A DNA stretch of 64,000 nt from Paracoccaceae bacterium (lineage in GTDB: Bacteria; Pseudomonadota; Alphaproteobacteria; Rhodobacterales; Rhodobacteraceae). Location: NCBI GenBank assembly GCA_022843025.1, contig JALHOL010000001.1, forward strand, positions 310,001-374,000, in the 5' to 3' direction. How positions within the stretch are numbered: position 1 is the first letter of the stretch; every line of letters begins with the position of its first letter. Positions 50,793 through 59,585 of the stretch are shown here, piece after piece. The translations under genes were made by a program, and so were the position numbers. The notes under the pieces are model-generated. The model searched no databases, was not told where the DNA came from, and was given only the letters and a program-made list of their open reading frames with translations.

Positions 50793-52214
50793 GTGCGGAT
50801 CGGGCGGGGCAGGTTTCTGAACACGCTGTCTGGGCGTTTCCTGCTGCTGACGGTGGCCTTTGTCATGCTGGCCGAAGTGCTGATCTTTGTGCCCAGCATC
50901 GCGCGGTTCCGGGCGGATTACATGCTGCTGCGGCTGGAGAAGGCGCAGATCGCATCGCTGGCGTTGCTGGCGGCAGATGATGCGACAGTGGGGGCAGAGC
51001 TTGAGACCGAACTGCTGAAGAATGCCGAAGTGTTCAACGTGGTGCTGCGGCGCGATGAGGTGCGGCAGTTGGTGTTGTCGTCGCCCATCCCCGCGCCGAT
51101 CCATGACACGTTCGATCTGCGGATGGCGGGGCCGTGGGAATTGATCCGCGATGCATCTGTCGTGCTGGCCGATCCGGAAAACCGGATCATCCGGGTGATC
51201 GGCAACCCGGTGCAGGATGCGGGGCTCTTGATCGAGATCACGATGGAGACCGGGCCGCTGCGGGTGGCGATGATCGAATACGGGCTCCGGATCCTGTTCC
51301 TGTCGGCGCTGATTTCGGTCGTGACGGCGTTTTTGCTGTTTCTGGCGGTGCAGCGGTTGCTGGTGGTGCCGATCCGACGGGTGGTGCAGCACATGACCGC
51401 CTATGCCGAAGCACCCGAGGATGCGCGGCGCGTGATTGCGCCTTCGGCCGAGGTCGAAGAGTTGCGCGTGGCGGAAGAAGCGCTGGCCTCGATGCAGACG
51501 CAGTTGACCGGCGCGCTGCGGCAGAAGGAGCGGCTGGCGCAACTGGGCGGGGCGGTGGCCAAGATCAGCCATGACCTGCGCAACATCCTGACCACGGCGC
51601 AATTGTTTGCCGACCGGCTGGGGGCGAGCGCCGATCCGGCGGTGGCGCGGGCCGCGCCCAAGCTGGTGGGATCAATCTCGCGCGCGGTGAGCCTGTGCGA
51701 ATCGACACTGGCCTTCGGCAAGGCCGAAGAGCCGCCACCGACATTGAAGCGGTTCGCGCTGCGCCTGCTGGCCGATGATGTGATCGAAGGCGAAGGTCTG
51801 GCGGGCGAGGAATCGCTGGTGGCCTTTTTGAACGATGTTCCGGCGGGGTTGGTGATCCGGGCGGATACGGAACAGCTTTACCGTGTGCTGTCCAATCTGG
51901 TGCGAAATGCGCGGCAGGCCATCGAGGCTACGGGGCAGGGCGGGACCATCGAACTGTCGGCGGGCGAGGATGAGCAGGATTGGTGGATCCGGGTTGGCGA
52001 TACCGGGCCGGGCCTGCCGCCACGCGCCAAGGAGCATCTGTTCGAGGCGTTCCAAGGCGGTGCACGCAAGGGCGGGACTGGGCTTGGTCTGGCCATCGCG
52101 GCTGAGCTGGTGCGCGGCCATGGCGGGCGGCTGGAACTGGCACGCAGCGATGCCGAGGGGACGGAGTTCCAGATCCGCCTGCCCAAGCGGCTGTCGCCCG
52201 GCGATGCGGAATGA
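50793..52214 (+). CDS. Orphan sensor histidine kinase
   Basis: A 473-residue membrane sensor kinase. A first helix (about 13-36) and a second (about 166-190) bracket a periplasmic sensing segment, followed by a HAMP-like linker. The phospho-acceptor is His260 in AKISHDLRN. The ATPase domain has Asn372 (NLVRNARQAI), DTGPGL and GGTGLGLAI. No response regulator is adjacent, so its partner is unknown. GTG 50793 is the start, with a G-rich SD. The C-terminus follows the G2 box directly, as in HPK4-like kinases. Confidence 0.88.
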   Translation: MRIGRGRFLNTLSGRFLLLTVAFVMLAEVLIFVPSIARFRADYMLLRLEKAQIASLALLAADDATVGAELETELLKNAEVFNVVLRRDEVRQLVLSSPIPAPIHDTFDLRMAGPWELIRDASVVLADPENRIIRVIGNPVQDAGLLIEITMETGPLRVAMIEYGLRILFLSALISVVTAFLLFLAVQRLLVVPIRRVVQHMTAYAEAPEDARRVIAPSAEVEELRVAEEALASMQTQLTGALRQKERLAQLGGAVAKISHDLRNILTTAQLFADRLGASADPAVARAAPKLVGSISRAVSLCESTLAFGKAEEPPPTLKRFALRLLADDVIEGEGLAGEESLVAFLNDVPAGLVIRADTEQLYRVLSNLVRNARQAIEATGQGGTIELSAGEDEQDWWIRVGDTGPGLPPRAKEHLFEAFQGGARKGGTGLGLAIAAELVRGHGGRLELARSDAEGTEFQIRLPKRLSPGDAE

Positions 52215-52279
52215 GGCCGTTGCCTTGCGTTTTTTCCCTTGCACCCCCGAATGACCGGGGCTAAACGCTGCCCCACGAT

Positions 52280-52356
52280 GGACCCGTAGCTCAGCTGGAT
52301 AGAGCATCAGACTACGAATCTGAGGGTCGGGCGTTCGAATCGCTCCGGGTCCGCCA
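52280..52356 (+). tRNA. tRNA-Arg (anticodon ACG)
   Basis: A 77-base tRNA. The acceptor stem GGACCCG (52280-52286) pairs with CGGGTCC (52346-52352), followed by discriminator G and an encoded CCA. The D-arm (GCTCAGCTGGATAGAGC), the anticodon loop CTACGAA with ACG at 52314-52316 and the T-loop TTCGAAT are all present. A34 would be deaminated to inosine to read CGN codons. It is on the forward strand between the sensor kinase and the acyltransferase gene. Confidence 0.96.
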
Positions 52357-52553
52357 TCCTACCGACTGACGACCGTTCAGAATCGGATGAGATGTTGAAC
52401 AAGCCAGCCAGAATGAAGATTTCCTTGGTTCGCCTGATGCGCGGTTTTCCGGCATGGGCGCGTGGCGTGGGGCGTTGGCCGTTGCAGGCAAAGACGGCAC
52501 GGGCGAGGAATGGGCTTCGAATTTTTGCCCCATTTCCCGGTTAGCCGATCCTG

Positions 52554-53606
52554 ATGCCCAGAATTCATTCCATTGATGTGCTGAAGTTGATCATCGCCGC
52601 GGGTGTGGTCTGGGCGCATGCGACGCTGCTGACCTTGCAGGGGGGCGTGGTCGCCTATGTCCTTGGGCAGGGGCTGGTGCGGACGGTGGTGCCGACATTT
52701 GCGGTGGTTTCGGGATTCCTGTTCCATTCGACCTTTCACCATGGCCGCGCGCGGGCGTGGTTGATCCGGCTGGGCCTGTTCTATCTGCTGTGGACCGTGC
52801 TGTATCTGCCGGTCTGGTGGCCGCAGGACCCGACGCTTGGCACGGTGGCGCAGGACCTGATCTTTGGGCCGATCCATCTGTGGTACATGGCGGCGCTGAT
52901 GCTGGCGCTGGTGGTGTTGCGGGTGGTGCTGCTGCTGGCGGGGGATGATCGCCGGGGGCGGCGCTGGCTGATCTGGCTGGGGCTGATCTTTCTGCTGTGC
53001 GGCACGACGTTGCAGGGCGTGGATTTTTTCTCGGACGCGACCTTGTCGATGCACACATGGCGCAACGGGGTGTTCTTCGAGTTCCCCTTTGTGGTGATCG
53101 GCTATCTGGTGGCCGACCGCATCCGCCGGCGCGGGATGGGCTGGTTGCCGAGTGCCGGGCAGGCCTGGGCGGTGCTGGGCGGGCTGGCGCTGCTGCGGCT
53201 GGGCGAGGCGGCGCTGTCGCTGGATCTGTTCGGGCTGAGCATCTTTGCGCCGCCGGAGTTTCCGTTCCTGACGGCGGCTTTCGCGTTGATGATCCTGCTG
53301 GTGGCGCTGCGCACAGAGGTGCGGCCCGTGCCTGTGAACATCGCTTTTCTGTCGATGATGATTTATTTTCTGCATTTCATTGTGTTGCTGGCGGCGTTGC
53401 GGCTGGGCGTGACGCAGATCTGGGCGCTGATGGGGCTGGGGCTGGGTTTGCCGGTGCTGGCCGGGCTGTTCTTACTGGGGATGGGGCAGTGGCTGCATGG
53501 GCGGATGCCTGCGGCCTGGCATCGGCGGCTCTATGGCAGTGCCGGGCTGAAGGGCGGGACGGACCCCACCCTTGCGGCGGGTGAAACCGAACCCCGGCGC
53601 GGCTAG
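52554..53606 (+). CDS. Acyltransferase-3 family membrane protein
   Basis: A 350-residue integral membrane protein with about ten hydrophobic helices. It opens with SIDVLKLIIAAGVVWAHATLL, whose buried histidine in VVWAH is the conserved active-site type residue of the acyltransferase-3 family. These enzymes add acetyl or other acyl groups to surface sugars, membrane lipids or antibiotics. The substrate is unknown, and no polysaccharide genes are nearby. ATG 52554 is the first ATG in frame. It follows a tRNA gene by about 200 bases and precedes the aldehyde dehydrogenase gene. Confidence 0.8.
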   Translation: MPRIHSIDVLKLIIAAGVVWAHATLLTLQGGVVAYVLGQGLVRTVVPTFAVVSGFLFHSTFHHGRARAWLIRLGLFYLLWTVLYLPVWWPQDPTLGTVAQDLIFGPIHLWYMAALMLALVVLRVVLLLAGDDRRGRRWLIWLGLIFLLCGTTLQGVDFFSDATLSMHTWRNGVFFEFPFVVIGYLVADRIRRRGMGWLPSAGQAWAVLGGLALLRLGEAALSLDLFGLSIFAPPEFPFLTAAFALMILLVALRTEVRPVPVNIAFLSMMIYFLHFIVLLAALRLGVTQIWALMGLGLGLPVLAGLFLLGMGQWLHGRMPAAWHRRLYGSAGLKGGTDPTLAAGETEPRRG

Positions 53607-53704
53607 GGCAGGGCGATCGTTCGGTCCGGCCTTTTCCTTTGGCGGATAAGCTGGCATTTGGGCTTTGAACGCGACGTGCAATGCACTGCAGAAGAGGCCG
53701 GGCC

Positions 53705-55210
53705 ATGCTGAACGGAAAACACTTGATTGCCGGGGAATGGGTTGGGGGCGGGGCGACCTTCACCTCGACCCCTGCAAGCGGGGCGGGGCAGGTCTTTGCC
53801 AGCGGCGGCGCCGCCGAGGTGGACCGCGCGGTGCAGGCGGCGGAAGCGGCGTTCTGGTCCTATTCCGCGCTGACGCGGGCCGAGCGCGCGGCGTTTCTGG
53901 AGCGGATCGCGGATGAGATCGAGGCGCGCGGCGCGGAATTGACCGCCATCGGCAGCGCCGAGACCGGCTTGCCCACAGCGCGGCTGGAGGGGGAGCGGGG
54001 GCGCACCACGGGGCAGCTGCGGCTGTTCGCGCGGCATATCCTGTCAGAGGCTTTCCTTGACCTGCGCCATGACGCGGCGTTGCCCGATCGCCAGCCTTTG
54101 CCGCGCCCGGATATCCGGCTGATGCAGCGCCCGGTGGGGCCGGTGGCGGTGTTCGGGGCGTCGAACTTTCCCTTGGCGTTTTCCACGGCGGGGGGCGACA
54201 CGGCCTCGGCCTTGGCGGCCGGGTGCCCGGTGGTGGTGAAGGGGCATCCGGCCCATCCCGGCACGGGCGAGATCGTGGCGCTGGCGGTGGCGGCGGCTGT
54301 GGCGGCCTGCGGTGTGCATCCGGGGGTGTTCAGCCTGATCCAGGGGGTCGGCAATGATCTGGGCGTGGCGCTGGTGACCCATCCGCTGATCACGGCGGTC
54401 GGGTTTACCGGATCGCTTGCGGGTGGGCGGGCGCTGTTTGATCTGTGCGCGCGGCGTGATGTGCCGATCCCGTTCTATGGCGAATTGGGGTCGGTGAACC
54501 CGGTGTTCCTGCTGCCGGCCGCCTTGGCGGCGCGGGGGGCAGCGGTGGCCAAGGGCTGGGCCGGGTCGCTCACGATGGGGGCGGGGCAGTTCTGCACCAA
54601 TCCCGGCATCCTGCTGGTGATCGACGGGCCGGAGGCGGAGGGCTTCGTCGCCGCCGCGCGTGAGGCGCTGGCGGCAGTGGCCGCGCAGGTGATGCTGACC
54701 GACGGCATGGCATCGGCCTATCGCGCCGGGCGCGACCGGATCGCGGCAGTGGGCGGCGTGCGCGATGTGCTGCACACGCCTTGCGACGGCCGCAGCGCGA
54801 CGCCTGCGCTGTTCGAGGTGACGGGGAAGGACTGGCTGGCCAATCACGCGCTGGGCGAAGAGGTGTTCGGGCCGCTTGGCCTGATCGTGCGGGTGGCGGA
54901 TTTCGCGCAGATGGAGGCGGTGGCGCGGTCGCTGGAGGGGCAGTTGACCTGCACCTTGCAGATGGACGACGCCGACACCGATCTGGCGCGGCGGCTGATG
55001 CCGGTGCTGGAGCGCAAGGCGGGGCGGGTGTTGGCCAATGGCTTCCCCACAGGTGTCGAGGTCTGCGAGGCGATGGTCCATGGCGGGCCTTACCCCGCCT
55101 CGACCAATTTCGGCGCGACGAGTGTGGGGACCATGGCGATCCGCCGCTGGCTGCGCCCTGTAAGCTATCAGAATCTGCCCGAAGCGCTGTTGCCTGCCGA
55201 GTTGCGCTGA
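53705..55210 (+). CDS. Aldehyde dehydrogenase, alpha-ketoglutaric-semialdehyde (2,5-dioxovalerate) type
   Basis: A 501-residue aldehyde dehydrogenase. The cofactor region FGASNFPLAFSTAGGDTASALAAGCPVVVKGHPAHPGTGE (read in parts) is typical of the KGSADH branch. Glu260 (FYGELGSVNP) and nucleophile Cys297 (GAGQFCTNPG) are intact. Such enzymes oxidise 2,5-dioxopentanoate to 2-oxoglutarate in sugar-acid and hydroxyproline degradation. No pathway genes are adjacent, so the substrate is inferred. ATG 53705 gives MLNGKHLIAGEWV. A perfect 12-base hairpin follows the stop. Confidence 0.88.
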   Translation: MLNGKHLIAGEWVGGGATFTSTPASGAGQVFASGGAAEVDRAVQAAEAAFWSYSALTRAERAAFLERIADEIEARGAELTAIGSAETGLPTARLEGERGRTTGQLRLFARHILSEAFLDLRHDAALPDRQPLPRPDIRLMQRPVGPVAVFGASNFPLAFSTAGGDTASALAAGCPVVVKGHPAHPGTGEIVALAVAAAVAACGVHPGVFSLIQGVGNDLGVALVTHPLITAVGFTGSLAGGRALFDLCARRDVPIPFYGELGSVNPVFLLPAALAARGAAVAKGWAGSLTMGAGQFCTNPGILLVIDGPEAEGFVAAAREALAAVAAQVMLTDGMASAYRAGRDRIAAVGGVRDVLHTPCDGRSATPALFEVTGKDWLANHALGEEVFGPLGLIVRVADFAQMEAVARSLEGQLTCTLQMDDADTDLARRLMPVLERKAGRVLANGFPTGVEVCEAMVHGGPYPASTNFGATSVGTMAIRRWLRPVSYQNLPEALLPAELR

Positions 55211-55220
55211 TCTTAATGCG

Positions 55221-55247
55221 CGGGCAAGGCCGCGGCGGCCTTGCCCG
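55221..55247 (+). repeat. Perfect hairpin after the aldehyde dehydrogenase gene
   Basis: A perfect 12-base stem CGGGCAAGGCCG (55221-55232) pairs with CGGCCTTGCCCG (55236-55247) with a three-base loop. There is no T-run. It may end or stabilise the transcript. Confidence 0.7.
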
Positions 55248-55313
55248 CAAGACCTTTGTCTCGCCTGCGCGCGTGCCGCGCTTCGGCTCGGGCGCGGGGG
55301 GTCCACCCCCGGA

Positions 55314-55390
55314 CCCCCGGGGATATTTGCGGCAGAGAAGAGGGGAATTCGTGCTGCTTGATTTCTTCTCTGGAAAAATATCCTCGGGGG
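55314..55390. repeat. Inverted repeat pair around 22 unique bases
   Basis: The left arm (55314-55341) begins CCCCCGGGGATATTT and ends CAGAGAAGA. The right arm (55364-55390) is the reverse complement of CCCCCGAGGATATTTTTC-CAGAGAAGA. The arms are in opposite orientation and differ only in a few bases and a four/three-base centre. No gene lies between them. Confidence 0.7.
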
Positions 55391-55447
55391 GTGAGGCGCG
55401 CAGCGCCGAGGGGGGCAGACGGCCCCCCTGCACCGCCGGGGCCGGGA

Positions 55448-56335
55448 TCAGCCTTCGTCTTTCAGAAGCAGCAGCAGGGCAAGGATGGACAGCGCGACAC
55501 CGCCGAGGATGAGGGCGGGGGGCGCGCTGCGGCCCAGGGCGATTTCCCACAGGATCACCCAGCTTGGCACCAGATAGGTATAGGCCATGACCTTGGCCGC
55601 AGGCAGGTGCAGGGTGGCGAATTGCAGCAGAACGAAGGTGGCGGCGCTGGCGAAGACCGCCGTATAGACCAGTGTGATCCAGACGATGGCGGGCAGGGCG
55701 GGCCAATCGGTGGCGAGGATGGCAGGCGCACCGGCCATGGTCAGGATCAGCCAGCCTGCGATCATCATCCCGAAGGTGAAGACCACGGCGGGTTCACCCC
55801 GGTTGAACTTGCGCACGAGGGGCGCATAGAGCGCGTGGGCGACGCAGCCTGCGAAATAGATCACCTCGCCCGTGCCAATTTGCAGGGCCAGCAGGCGCTG
55901 GGGATCGGCGCGGAAGATCACCCAAAGCGCGCCCACGGCCCCGATGGCCAGTGCCAGCGCCATGCGGCGCGTCAGGCGCTGGCGCAGGGTGAGCCAGCCG
56001 AACCCCGCCGCCAGCGCCGGGGTCAAGGTGAAGACGGCGGCGGTAGAGACGGGTTCGGCGGTTTTCAGGCCTTGGAACATCAGCACGAAATAGGCAGCCA
56101 GCAGAGCGCCGAGGATCAGGTAGCGCCACGGGGCCTGCGCCGCGCTGCGCCGGATGCCTGTGGTGGCAAAGGCTGCGGCACCCACAATCGCGCCCGCCAG
56201 CAGGAAGCGGAGCGCCGACAGCGCCAGCGGGTCGATCAGCGGCGCCGTTATCGCGCCAAGGCTGAACGACCCTGCCACGAGGGCCGAGAAGGTGAGCATC
56301 GCCAGATGCCCACGACCTTGGTCTGTCAGGGTCAC
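55448..56335 (-). CDS. DMT-superfamily transporter (EamA domain)
   Basis: A 295-residue inner-membrane exporter with about ten helices and two EamA repeats (LTFSALVAGSFSLGAI and, later, YLVPSWVILWEIALG). The substrate is unknown. A GTG at 56335 is preferred because the reading MTLTDQGRGHLAMLTF matches relatives from memory. An ATG at 56299 is possible. It lies seven bases downstream of the LysR-family gene on the same strand, so that regulator may control it. Confidence 0.84.
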   Translation of the reverse strand: MTLTDQGRGHLAMLTFSALVAGSFSLGAITAPLIDPLALSALRFLLAGAIVGAAAFATTGIRRSAAQAPWRYLILGALLAAYFVLMFQGLKTAEPVSTAAVFTLTPALAAGFGWLTLRQRLTRRMALALAIGAVGALWVIFRADPQRLLALQIGTGEVIYFAGCVAHALYAPLVRKFNRGEPAVVFTFGMMIAGWLILTMAGAPAILATDWPALPAIVWITLVYTAVFASAATFVLLQFATLHLPAAKVMAYTYLVPSWVILWEIALGRSAPPALILGGVALSILALLLLLKDEG

Positions 56336-56342
56336 GCCGCGC

Positions 56343-57227
56343 TCATACCGACCAGGATTTTGCTGCGTCCTTCAGGACGGTGAGGAAGGCCTGCACCTTG
56401 CGGGTGCGGTGCAGATCGACATGGGTGACGATCCACAAGGGCGCATCCCATTCGGGGCGGGGGGGCATGATCTCGACCAGGTCGGGGTCATTGGCGGTCT
56501 TGAAGGCCGAGAGAAAGCCGATGCCGAGCCCGGCGCGGATGGCGGCCTCCATCGCGGCCATTTCAGTGGCGCGGAAGCGGATGTTCTCTGGCGGGACGAT
56601 GGCGCGGAGCCAGCGGTTGAAGGGCGCGCGGCTTTCGGCGCTGTCATTGCCGACGAAACTGTGGGCGATGAGGTCGGCTTCCGAGGCGGGCAGGCCGTGG
56701 CGTTCGACATAGCTGCGCGCGGCGTAAAGGCCGGTGCGCATGCGGACGAGAGGTTGGACCACGTTGTCGGGTTCTTCCGGCGCGGCACCGGCGCGGATGG
56801 CGACATGCGCCTCGCCATAATCCAGGCGGAAGACGCGCATATCGGTGAGGAAGCGCAGGATCACGGCGGGATATTCGGTCTGGAACCGCGCGAGGATGGG
56901 GACCAGAAGATCGGCCACGCCCGAGATGGAGGTGATGACGAGTTCGCCCGCCACCGTTTCGCCGATGCCTTTGATGCGAGAGGCCAACTGGGCGAATTGT
57001 TCATCCGTGGTCTGGGCGACTGAAAGCAGGTCATGCCCTGCCTCGGTCGGGGTGTAGCCCCGCGCGTGGCGCTGGAACAGGCGGGTGCCGAGCCGTTTTT
57101 CCAGCGCGTCGATATGGCGGATCACGGTGGCGTGGTGGACCCCCAGAACCTCGGCCGCGCCGGAGACAGTGCCAAGGCGCGCCACCTGATAGGCGGTGCG
57201 GATTTCATCCCAGGTATCAATGCCCAT
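56343..57227 (-). CDS. LysR-family transcriptional regulator
   Basis: A 294-residue LysR-type regulator. The N-terminal winged helix is visible as TWDEIRTAYQVARLGTVSGAAEVLGVHHATVIRHIDALEKRLGTRLF (read in parts), and the effector-binding domain follows from about residue 90. The ATG at 57227 gives MGIDTWDEI; the longer open frame continuing upstream runs antisense to ffh and is rejected. It is transcribed away from ffh with a 322-base gap that holds a T-N11-A dyad, and is followed by a DMT exporter. Confidence 0.9.
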   Translation of the reverse strand: MGIDTWDEIRTAYQVARLGTVSGAAEVLGVHHATVIRHIDALEKRLGTRLFQRHARGYTPTEAGHDLLSVAQTTDEQFAQLASRIKGIGETVAGELVITSISGVADLLVPILARFQTEYPAVILRFLTDMRVFRLDYGEAHVAIRAGAAPEEPDNVVQPLVRMRTGLYAARSYVERHGLPASEADLIAHSFVGNDSAESRAPFNRWLRAIVPPENIRFRATEMAAMEAAIRAGLGIGFLSAFKTANDPDLVEIMPPRPEWDAPLWIVTHVDLHRTRKVQAFLTVLKDAAKSWSV

Positions 57228-57280
57228 AGCTGTGCGTCCGTGAACAATGTGAGGGTTAATCTGGCGGCGATGCACAGGGG

Positions 57281-57295
57281 ATTGCAAGAGGCAAT
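57281..57295. promoter_or_regulatory. Candidate LysR operator
   Basis: A perfect dyad ATTGC-aagag-GCAAT contains the T-N11-A pattern (T57282, A57294) typical of LysR-family sites. It lies 54 bases upstream of the LysR start, in the divergent gap to ffh. The site is fitted by eye only. Confidence 0.5.
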
Positions 57296-57355
57296 TCCCG
57301 GTTGCGCGGGCTGGTGCGGCTGAGCGTGGGCCAGAGGGCGGGCCAGAGGGCGGGG

Positions 57356-57384
57356 TTGACTCGGCGGGCGGGTGGGCGTATCGC
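57356..57384 (+). promoter_or_regulatory. Putative promoter of ffh
   Basis: TTGACT (57356-57361), a 17-base spacer and TATCGC (57379-57384) precede ffh by about 165 bases. A perfect 12-base tandem duplication (GGGCCAGAGGGC twice, 57328-57351) ends four bases before the -35. The remainder of the 322-base gap shows no gene. Confidence 0.5.
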
Positions 57385-57549
57385 CCCCGGTAATTCCCCG
57401 GAGGCCTGCGCTTCCGGTCCCGTCGCATATGCGGGGATCGCCATCCGTCAGCGCGTTGCGCCCACGGGTGCCTTTTCGCTTTGCGCGGGTCACAATTCCG
57501 CTGCCGGACCCCCATATCCGGTTTTTCGCAACGAACCCGGAGGGTCGCC

Positions 57550-59046
57550 ATGTTCGAGAGCCTGTCAGAACGCCTTGGTGGTGTTTTCGACCGCCTGACC
57601 AAGGCCGGGGCGTTGAGCGAGGCCGATGTCGTGACCGCGCTGCGCGAGGTGCGGGTGGCGCTGCTGGAGGCGGACGTGTCGCTGCCTGTGGCGCGGGATT
57701 TCGTCAAGCGGGTGCAGGACAAGGCCACGGGCGTGGCGGTGACCAAGTCGGTCACGCCGGGGCAGATGGTGGTGAAGATCGTCCATGACGAGCTGATCCG
57801 CGTTCTGGCCGGGGATGGCGAACCCGATGCGCTGAAGATCGACAATCCGCCGGCCACGATCCTGATGGTGGGTTTGCAGGGGTCGGGGAAGACCACGACC
57901 ACGGCCAAGCTGGCCAAGCGGTTGAAAGAGCGTAACGGCAAGCGGGTTCTGCTGGCGTCGTTGGATACCAACCGCCCGGCGGCGATGGAGCAGTTGGCCA
58001 TTCTGGGCGCGCAGATCGGCGTGGACAGCCTGCCCATCGTGAAGGGCGAGTCCGCGGTGCAGATTGCCAAGCGCGCCAAGACGCAGGCCAATCTGGGCGG
58101 CTATGACGTGCTGTTCCTGGATACCGCTGGCCGGTTGCACATCGACGAAGTGCTGATGGACGAGGTGCAGGCGGTGCGTGACATCGCCCAGCCGCGCGAA
58201 GTGCTGCTGGTGGTCGATGGTCTGACGGGCCAGGACGCGGTGAATGTGGCGACCGAATTTGACGGCAAGGTCGGCATTTCCGGCGTGGTGTTGACGCGGA
58301 TGGATGGCGACGGGCGCGGCGGTGCTGCACTGTCGATGCGGGCGGTGACGGGCAAGCCGATCCGGTTCGTCGGTCTTGGCGAGAAGATGGACGCGATCGA
58401 GACCTTCGAGGCCGATCGCGTGGCGGGCCGTATTCTTGGCATGGGCGACATTGTCGCGCTGGTCGAGAAGGCGCAGGAGACGTTCGAGGCCGAGCAGGCA
58501 GAGCGCATGATGAAACGGTTCCAGAAGGGGCTGTTCAACATGAACGATCTGCGGATGCAGCTGGAGCAGATGGTCAAGATGGGCGGCATGCAGGGCCTGA
58601 TGGGCATGATGCCCGGCATGGGCAAGATGCAGGCCGCTGCCGCTGAGGCGGGCATCGACGACAAGATGCTGAAGCGGCAGATCGCGCTGATTCAGGCGAT
58701 GACCAAGAAGGAACGCGCCAATCCCGACATGTTGCAGGCGAGCCGGAAGAAGCGGATCGCGGCAGGGGCCGGGCTGGACGTGGCCGATCTGAACCGGCTG
58801 CTGAAGCAGCACAAGCAGATGGCCGAGATGATGAAGAAGATGGGCAAGGGGGGCATGATGAAGCAGGCCCTCAAGCAGATGATGGGCAAGGGCGGGCTGC
58901 CGGATCCCAGCAAGATGACGCCCGAACAGCTGGAAGAAGCGGCGCGCGGGATGAAGCAGGGCCTGGGTCAGGGCGGCGGCTTCCCCGGGATGCCGCGCGG
59001 GATGAGCCTGCCTTCGGGCCTGTCGGGGTTGATGAAGAAGAAATGA
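57550..59046 (+). CDS. ffh: Signal recognition particle protein Ffh
   Basis: A 498-residue SRP GTPase that targets nascent membrane proteins to SecYEG. G1 is GLQGSGKTTT (residues 108-117), DTAGRLHID is G3 and TRMDGDGRGGA is G4. The C-terminal M domain, from about residue 325, is methionine-rich (MGGMQGLMGMMPGMGKM) and binds 4.5S RNA and signal sequences. The ATG at 57550 has SD GGAGGG (57539-57544). A start at 57481 lacks similarity. Its stop overlaps the first GNAT gene (ATGA). Confidence 0.97.
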   Translation: MFESLSERLGGVFDRLTKAGALSEADVVTALREVRVALLEADVSLPVARDFVKRVQDKATGVAVTKSVTPGQMVVKIVHDELIRVLAGDGEPDALKIDNPPATILMVGLQGSGKTTTTAKLAKRLKERNGKRVLLASLDTNRPAAMEQLAILGAQIGVDSLPIVKGESAVQIAKRAKTQANLGGYDVLFLDTAGRLHIDEVLMDEVQAVRDIAQPREVLLVVDGLTGQDAVNVATEFDGKVGISGVVLTRMDGDGRGGAALSMRAVTGKPIRFVGLGEKMDAIETFEADRVAGRILGMGDIVALVEKAQETFEAEQAERMMKRFQKGLFNMNDLRMQLEQMVKMGGMQGLMGMMPGMGKMQAAAAEAGIDDKMLKRQIALIQAMTKKERANPDMLQASRKKRIAAGAGLDVADLNRLLKQHKQMAEMMKKMGKGGMMKQALKQMMGKGGLPDPSKMTPEQLEEAARGMKQGLGQGGGFPGMPRGMSLPSGLSGLMKKK

Positions 59047-59585
59047 CCCTGCCTGCTGCGCCCCAGCTGACCGGACTGCCCGTTCTGGAGACAGAGCGGT
59101 TGGTGCTGCGTGGGCCGCAGGCATCTGATTGGCCGGTGTTTCGTGACTATCGCCTGTCGCCGCGCACGGTGTTCACCGGTGGGGTGAAGAAACCGCATGA
59201 GGCGGCGGAGCAGTTCGCGTCATTCTTTGGGCATTGGGTGCTGCGCGGGTTCGGGCGGCTGATCGCCGAGGATCGCTCGACGGGGCAGCCCGTGGGCCAT
59301 TTCGGGCCGATGCAATGGGAAGACGGCGGCGAGGTGGAACTGACGTGGTCGCTGTGGACGGCGGCAGCCGAGGGCCGGGGGCTGGCCACCGAGGCCGCGC
59401 TTGCTCTGCGCGACTGGGTGTTCGGGCGGCTGTGGTTGCCGATGGCGGTTGCGATGGTTCATCGCGACAATGCCGCATCGCATGCGATTGCGCGGCGGCT
59501 GGGCGGGCAGGAAATCGCGGGCCGCGTGCCGGCCTGGGTTGAGGTCGGATCGGTTTATCGCTTCGGGCCGGAGGGGCAGGCATGA
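59043..59585 (+). CDS. GNAT-family N-acetyltransferase 1 (RimJ/RimL type)
   Basis: A 180-residue acetyltransferase of the Acetyltransf_3 (RimJ/RimL) type. It opens LETERLVLRGPQASDWPVF, a standard RimJ/L entry, and shows the acetyl-CoA region WTAAAEGRGLATEAALALRDWVF. The substrate, likely an N-terminus or small molecule, is unknown. It overlaps ffh by ATGA and the next GNAT gene by ATGA. It is the first of three tandem paralogues. Confidence 0.84.
   Translation: MTLPAAPQLTGLPVLETERLVLRGPQASDWPVFRDYRLSPRTVFTGGVKKPHEAAEQFASFFGHWVLRGFGRLIAEDRSTGQPVGHFGPMQWEDGGEVELTWSLWTAAAEGRGLATEAALALRDWVFGRLWLPMAVAMVHRDNAASHAIARRLGGQEIAGRVPAWVEVGSVYRFGPEGQA

Noticed and set aside
52280..52553. Genomic island inserted at tRNA-Arg
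   Set aside because: No integrase gene and no direct repeat of the tRNA 3' end are present in the following sequence within the window.
56343..58091. LysR gene extended to 582 codons
   Set aside because: The added upstream part lies antisense to ffh and has no domain; the conserved start MGIDTWDEI is at 57227.
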